Program-made: the position numbers and the translations under genes | Notes under the pieces: model-generated | Told to the model about the DNA's origin: nothing | The model's input: the letters and a program-made list of their open reading frames with translations, nothing else | The model's database searches: none | Assembly: GCF_000281715.2 (NCBI RefSeq) | Contig: NZ_CP124576.1 | Coordinates: forward strand, 1,061,501 to 1,125,500 | DNA: 64,000 bases | Direction of reading: 5' to 3' | Origin: Sphingobium sp. AP49 | GTDB lineage: Bacteria > Pseudomonadota > Alphaproteobacteria > Sphingomonadales > Sphingomonadaceae | Shown here: positions 60,707 through 64,000 of the stretch, piece after piece | How positions within the stretch are numbered: position 1 is the stretch's first letter | Layout: the number at the start of each line of letters is the position of its first letter

Positions 60707-62833
60707 ATGAGACATAAGCTGACGCTCCGTTCCGCCCTGATGGCGATCGCCATCGCTTCCGCTCCTGCCCTGATCGCCGCCGCGCCCGCCACGGGTGACG
60801 ATCCCTATCTCTGGCTGGAGGATATCGAGGGCACAAAGGCGATCGCGCAGGTCGAGCAGTGGAATGGCGAGACGGAAAAGCTGTTGCGTGCCAGCCCGCG
60901 TTTCGAGGCGGACCGGGCGCGGGCGCGCGCGATCCTGGACGATGAAAGCCAGATTGCGGTGCCCGACAAGGTGATGGGCGACCGGGTCACCAATTTGTGG
61001 CGGGACGCGAAGAATCCGCGCGGCCTGTGGCGGTCGAGCGACCTGGCCTCCTACCTCGCCGGCAAGCCCAACTGGACGACGATTATCGACGTCGATGCGC
61101 TGGGCAAGGCCGAGGGCAAGAGCTGGGTCTGGCATGGCGCCGACTGCCTGGCGCCCGATTACAGCCGCTGCCTGATCTCGCTGAGCGCCGGCGGCACCGA
61201 TGCCGATGTCGTGCGCGAATATGATCTGACCACCGGCAAGTTCGTCGAGGGCGGCTTTACCCTGCCCGAAGCCAAGAGCGACGTCGCCTGGGCGGACAAG
61301 GACACGCTGCTGGTCGGCACCGACTATGGCGCGGGATCGCTGACCGCGTCGGGCTATCCGCGCATCGTCAAGCGCTGGAAGCGGGGCACGCCATTGTCGG
61401 CGGCGACCTTGGTCAAGGAAGGCGTCGACAGCGACATTTCGGTGCGGCCGCGCGTCGAGCAGGATGGAGCCAAGCGTTGGGTCTTCATCGACCGGGCGCT
61501 GACCTTCTACACCAACGACCTCTATATCGAGGGTGCGAACGGCCAGCTGATCCGCACCCCGGTGCCCGACACGGCCGATTTCCGCGGCCTGATCGGCGGG
61601 CAGATGATCGTGCTGCTGAACAAGCCGCTGGGCGACATTCCGACCGGATCGCTGGTGTCCTGGCCGATCGCCGATGTGGCGGCGGGCAAGGCGGGGGTGC
61701 CGCAGGTCGTGCTGAAGCCGACCGCGACCACCGTTGTCGAGGAAGTGCGCACCACCGACCATATCCTGTGGGTGAAGCAGCTCGACAATGTGTCGGGCGC
61801 GCTGCTGGCGATGACTCGCGACCCCGCCACCGGCCGCTGGACCAGCCGTTCGGTGCCGCTGGCCGACAAGGCGACGGTCCATCTGGTCGGCACCGACGAC
61901 AAGGGCGACCGGGTCTTCGCTTCGGTCGAGGGGATGCTGACCCCGCCGAGCCTGATGGTGGCGGGCGCGCAGGGGCCGGCGCGCACGATCCAGCAACTGC
62001 CCGCGCGCTTCGACGCCAGCCAGTTCGTGGTGGAGCAGCGCTTCGCGACGTCGAAGGACGGGACGAAGGTGCCCTATTTCCTGGCGCGCAAGAAGGGCGT
62101 GACGGGGCCGGTCCCGGCGTTCATCCATGCCTATGGCGGGTTCCGCGCGGCGCAGACGCCGACCTACCTCACCACCGAACCCTATCGCGCCGGGCCGCTG
62201 GGCCTGTTCTGGGTCGAGGATGGCAATGCCTATGTCCTCGCCAATATCCGGGGCGGCGGCGAATATGGTCCGGCCTGGCATCAGGATGCGCTGCGCGAGA
62301 AGCGCCAGAATGCGTTCGACGATCTGGCGGCGGTGGCCGAGGATCTGGTGAAGACCGGCGTGTCGACCAAGGGCAATATCGGCATTTCCGGCCGCTCCAA
62401 TGGTGGCGTGCTGGTCGGCGCGGCGATGACCCAGCGGCCCGACCTGTATGGTGCGGTGATCGCGGGATCGCCGCTGGAGGATATGAAGCGCTATTCGCAT
62501 CTGTCGGCCGGCGCGTCCTGGGTGGCGGAATATGGCGATCCCGATGTGCCGTCGGACTGGGCGTTCATGCAGCGGTGGTCGCCCTATCAGAATGTGAAGA
62601 CCGGGGTGCACTATCCGCCCGCCTTCTTCTACCTGTCGACCAAGGATGACCGGGTGCATCCGGGCCATGCGCGCAAGATGGCGGCGAAGCTGAAGGCGAC
62701 CGGCAGCACGGTCTATTATCATGAATATCGCGAGGGCGGCCATTCGGTCGGCGCCGACCATGCCGAGGATGCGGTGCGCGCGGCGCTCTTGCACGCCTTC
62801 CTGACCCGCGAACTGGTGGAGAAGAAGAAGTGA
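60707..62833 (+). CDS. Prolyl oligopeptidase family (S9) peptidase
   Basis: The 708-residue peptidase begins with a signal peptide (LRSALMAIAIASAPALIAAA), so it is probably periplasmic. An N-terminal beta-propeller is followed by an alpha/beta-hydrolase domain with GISGRSNGGVLVG (nucleophile Ser near residue 562), Asp in TKDDRVHP and His in EGGHSVG. It should cleave short peptides after proline. The start lies 58 bp after a palindromic repeat. It is followed by a small gene and nadC. Confidence 0.93.
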   Translation: MRHKLTLRSALMAIAIASAPALIAAAPATGDDPYLWLEDIEGTKAIAQVEQWNGETEKLLRASPRFEADRARARAILDDESQIAVPDKVMGDRVTNLWRDAKNPRGLWRSSDLASYLAGKPNWTTIIDVDALGKAEGKSWVWHGADCLAPDYSRCLISLSAGGTDADVVREYDLTTGKFVEGGFTLPEAKSDVAWADKDTLLVGTDYGAGSLTASGYPRIVKRWKRGTPLSAATLVKEGVDSDISVRPRVEQDGAKRWVFIDRALTFYTNDLYIEGANGQLIRTPVPDTADFRGLIGGQMIVLLNKPLGDIPTGSLVSWPIADVAAGKAGVPQVVLKPTATTVVEEVRTTDHILWVKQLDNVSGALLAMTRDPATGRWTSRSVPLADKATVHLVGTDDKGDRVFASVEGMLTPPSLMVAGAQGPARTIQQLPARFDASQFVVEQRFATSKDGTKVPYFLARKKGVTGPVPAFIHAYGGFRAAQTPTYLTTEPYRAGPLGLFWVEDGNAYVLANIRGGGEYGPAWHQDALREKRQNAFDDLAAVAEDLVKTGVSTKGNIGISGRSNGGVLVGAAMTQRPDLYGAVIAGSPLEDMKRYSHLSAGASWVAEYGDPDVPSDWAFMQRWSPYQNVKTGVHYPPAFFYLSTKDDRVHPGHARKMAAKLKATGSTVYYHEYREGGHSVGADHAEDAVRAALLHAFLTRELVEKKK

Positions 62834-62845
62834 GCGGGGGCGGCC

Positions 62846-63124
62846 ATGCCCTATTATGAATGCTCGATCAGAGGAGCGCATTTTCCGGCTGAATTGATAG
62901 GCAAGAAAGGCATGTGTGGTTTCAACACCACGCGATGGTTGGAAGCCGATGATCCCGATGATGCCGAGATGAAAGTCGTTCAGATGCTGCGTGGAGAGCG
63001 AAGCTTTCAATGGCGTGGCAAGCCAGAGCGAATGGCTGACGCACGGATATTCGTAGAGACCGTCCGTGAGATCAAGAAACTTCCCAAGTCCCAAGGTGGC
63101 GGCGCAACATGGTACACAGAATGA
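62846..63124 (+). CDS. Hypothetical protein upstream of nadC
   Basis: This 92-residue protein (starting PYYECSIRGAHFPAELIG) is unlike any family I know. It has a Cys-containing N-terminal strand and a hydrophilic remainder, and lower GC than neighbours, which hints at later insertion. Its TGA overlaps the nadC ATG (ATGA), so translation of the two may be linked. A role in NAD synthesis cannot be supported. Confidence 0.6.
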   Translation: MPYYECSIRGAHFPAELIGKKGMCGFNTTRWLEADDPDDAEMKVVQMLRGERSFQWRGKPERMADARIFVETVREIKKLPKSQGGGATWYTE

Positions 63125-63972
63125 ATAGCTTTACCCTGGAGGCGTTCGACCTCGACGCCTTTGTCGCTGCGACGCTGGCGGAGGATCTGGGGCCGGATGG
63201 CCGCGACGTCACCAGCGAGGCGGTGATCCCGGCTGATGCGATCTTCGACGGGGTGATGGACAGCCGCGACGCGGTGACGCTCGCCGGCCTGCCGATCGCG
63301 GTCGCCTTCTTCCGCGCGCTCGATCCCGATGTCGAGATCGAGCTGCTGCATCAGGATGGCGACCGGGTGGCGGCGGGGACCGACATCATGCGCATTCGGG
63401 GCAAGGCCCGCGCGCTGCTGACGGCCGAGCGTTCGGCGCTCAACACGGTGCAGCATCTGACCGGCATCGCCACCATGACGCGGACCTATGTCGACGCGAT
63501 CCTGGGCACGGGCGCGACCTTGCTGGATACGCGCAAGACGATCCCCGGCCTGCGCCGGCTGGAGAAATACGCCACCCGCATGGGCGGCGCGACCAATCAT
63601 CGCATGGGCCTGTGGGATGCGGCGATGATCAAGGATAATCATGTCGCGGTCGCCGGGTCGGTCGAGGAAGCGGCGCGCCGGGCGGTGGCCGCCGGCATCG
63701 CCCAGATCATCGTCGAGGTCGACCGGGTCGACCAGATCGAGCCGGCGCTGGCCGCTGGCGCCACCCATTTGCTGCTCGACAATATGGATGCAGCCACGCT
63801 GCGCGGCGCCGTCACCCTGGTCGGCGGGCGGGTGCCGACCGAAGCATCGGGCGGCGTCACGCTGGAGACGATCCGCGCCAAGGCGGAGACTGGCGTCACC
63901 TATATCAGCGTCGGCCGCCTCACCCAATCTGCCCCTGCCGCCGACATCGGACTGGATTTCTCCCATGCGTAA
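63121..63972 (+). CDS. nadC: Nicotinate-nucleotide pyrophosphorylase (carboxylating)
   Basis: The 283-residue enzyme turns quinolinate and PRPP into nicotinate mononucleotide. Signature regions are LAEDLGPDGRDVTSE, LTAERSALNTVQHLTGIAT, LDTRKTIPGLRRLEKYA and GLWDAAMIKDNH. The ATG at 63121 is chosen over 63109 because it lies in an ATGA overlap with the small upstream gene. Confidence 0.96.
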   Translation: MNSFTLEAFDLDAFVAATLAEDLGPDGRDVTSEAVIPADAIFDGVMDSRDAVTLAGLPIAVAFFRALDPDVEIELLHQDGDRVAAGTDIMRIRGKARALLTAERSALNTVQHLTGIATMTRTYVDAILGTGATLLDTRKTIPGLRRLEKYATRMGGATNHRMGLWDAAMIKDNHVAVAGSVEEAARRAVAAGIAQIIVEVDRVDQIEPALAAGATHLLLDNMDAATLRGAVTLVGGRVPTEASGGVTLETIRAKAETGVTYISVGRLTQSAPAADIGLDFSHA

Positions 63973-64000
63973 CCTGATTTTCGCTCTCGTCCCCATTCTG
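63965..64000 (+). CDS. Start of a further gene, cut by window end
   Basis: An ATG at 63965 overlaps the nadC stop and opens MRNLIFALVPIL, a hydrophobic signal-like start with a basic residue at position 2. Only 12 codons are available, so no product can be assigned. Confidence 0.5.
   Translation, partial: MRNLIFALVPIL

Noticed and set aside
60692..63094. Very long antisense reading frame opposite the S9 peptidase
   Set aside because: It is a shadow caused by high GC; the sense frame has a signal peptide and a full catalytic triad, while the antisense has only Arg/His-rich low-information sequence.

Overview
The window is a high-GC chromosomal segment that most resembles a sphingomonad (Alphaproteobacteria, Sphingomonadaceae, Sphingobium or Sphingomonas type). 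This is inferred from gene content and style: TonB-like small proteins, DUF6456, an XRE/S24-like regulator, the lppC-rsmI-yraN-gshB order, and dispersed palindromes whose chance translations read DPSLRWGDD and MDCFAALAMT. No tRNA, rRNA operon, CRISPR array, prophage or intact transposase was seen.

Region 1 (1-12623) is a cell-surface polysaccharide locus. It holds two tandem sugar-nucleotidyltransferase-like genes (the first cut by the window edge), an rmd/gmd pair that makes a GDP-6-deoxyhexose from GDP-mannose, two large or unusual polysaccharide proteins, a WcbI-type protein of lower GC, and a 1391-residue protein with three glycosyltransferase modules and two DUF4214 linkers. Region 2 (12998-19358) is molybdenum related. 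modBC and modA are split by an opposite-strand HAD phosphatase or phosphomannomutase-like gene. A nitrate-reductase-like molybdoenzyme follows that lacks its C-terminal cofactor domain, then an M20 peptidase-like protein with altered metal ligands. Region 3 (19359-20477) is a gene-poor island with an 11-bp-period tandem repeat, a 69-bp palindrome, a 151-bp MITE-like element and one orphan ORF.

Region 4 (20478-26932) carries a GT4 glycosyltransferase, two regulators, a tightly overlapping lemA-TPM-TPM-TPM-Nudix operon, mscL and a small lipoprotein. Region 5 (27066-38488) is the chemotaxis cluster cheA-W-Y-B-R, then an AmpD-like amidase, RNase P RNA, a TPR/TonB-C protein, a J-domain protein, a thioredoxin-like ferredoxin, and a chemoreceptor coupled to a small membrane protein. 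Region 6 (38496-46147) is housekeeping: hemerythrin, sodB, an Rnk-like protein with a structured leader, yciB, ftsY, mtaB, dapF, a frameshifted TonB-like gene and threonine dehydratase. Region 7 (46301-50297) is a cobalamin riboswitch driving btuB-btuC-btuD. Region 8 (50334-64000) contains lppC, rsmI, yraN, gshB, dedA, xerC, a small GIY-YIG nuclease, a metallo-hydrolase, a DUF4230 protein, nadA, cardiolipin synthase, an S9 peptidase and nadC.

The most unusual signal is a set of dispersed palindromes. Four copies of a 69-bp element (29-bp arms, 11-bp loop) and two copies of an 82-bp element share CGTCA/TGACG ends and an AGCGAAG core, and base changes in the arms are compensated. The two half-arms of the 82-bp element also flank the GIY-YIG nuclease gene at 56042-56332. 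This looks like a REP/RAYT arrangement in which a GIY-YIG nuclease takes the place of the RAYT transposase.
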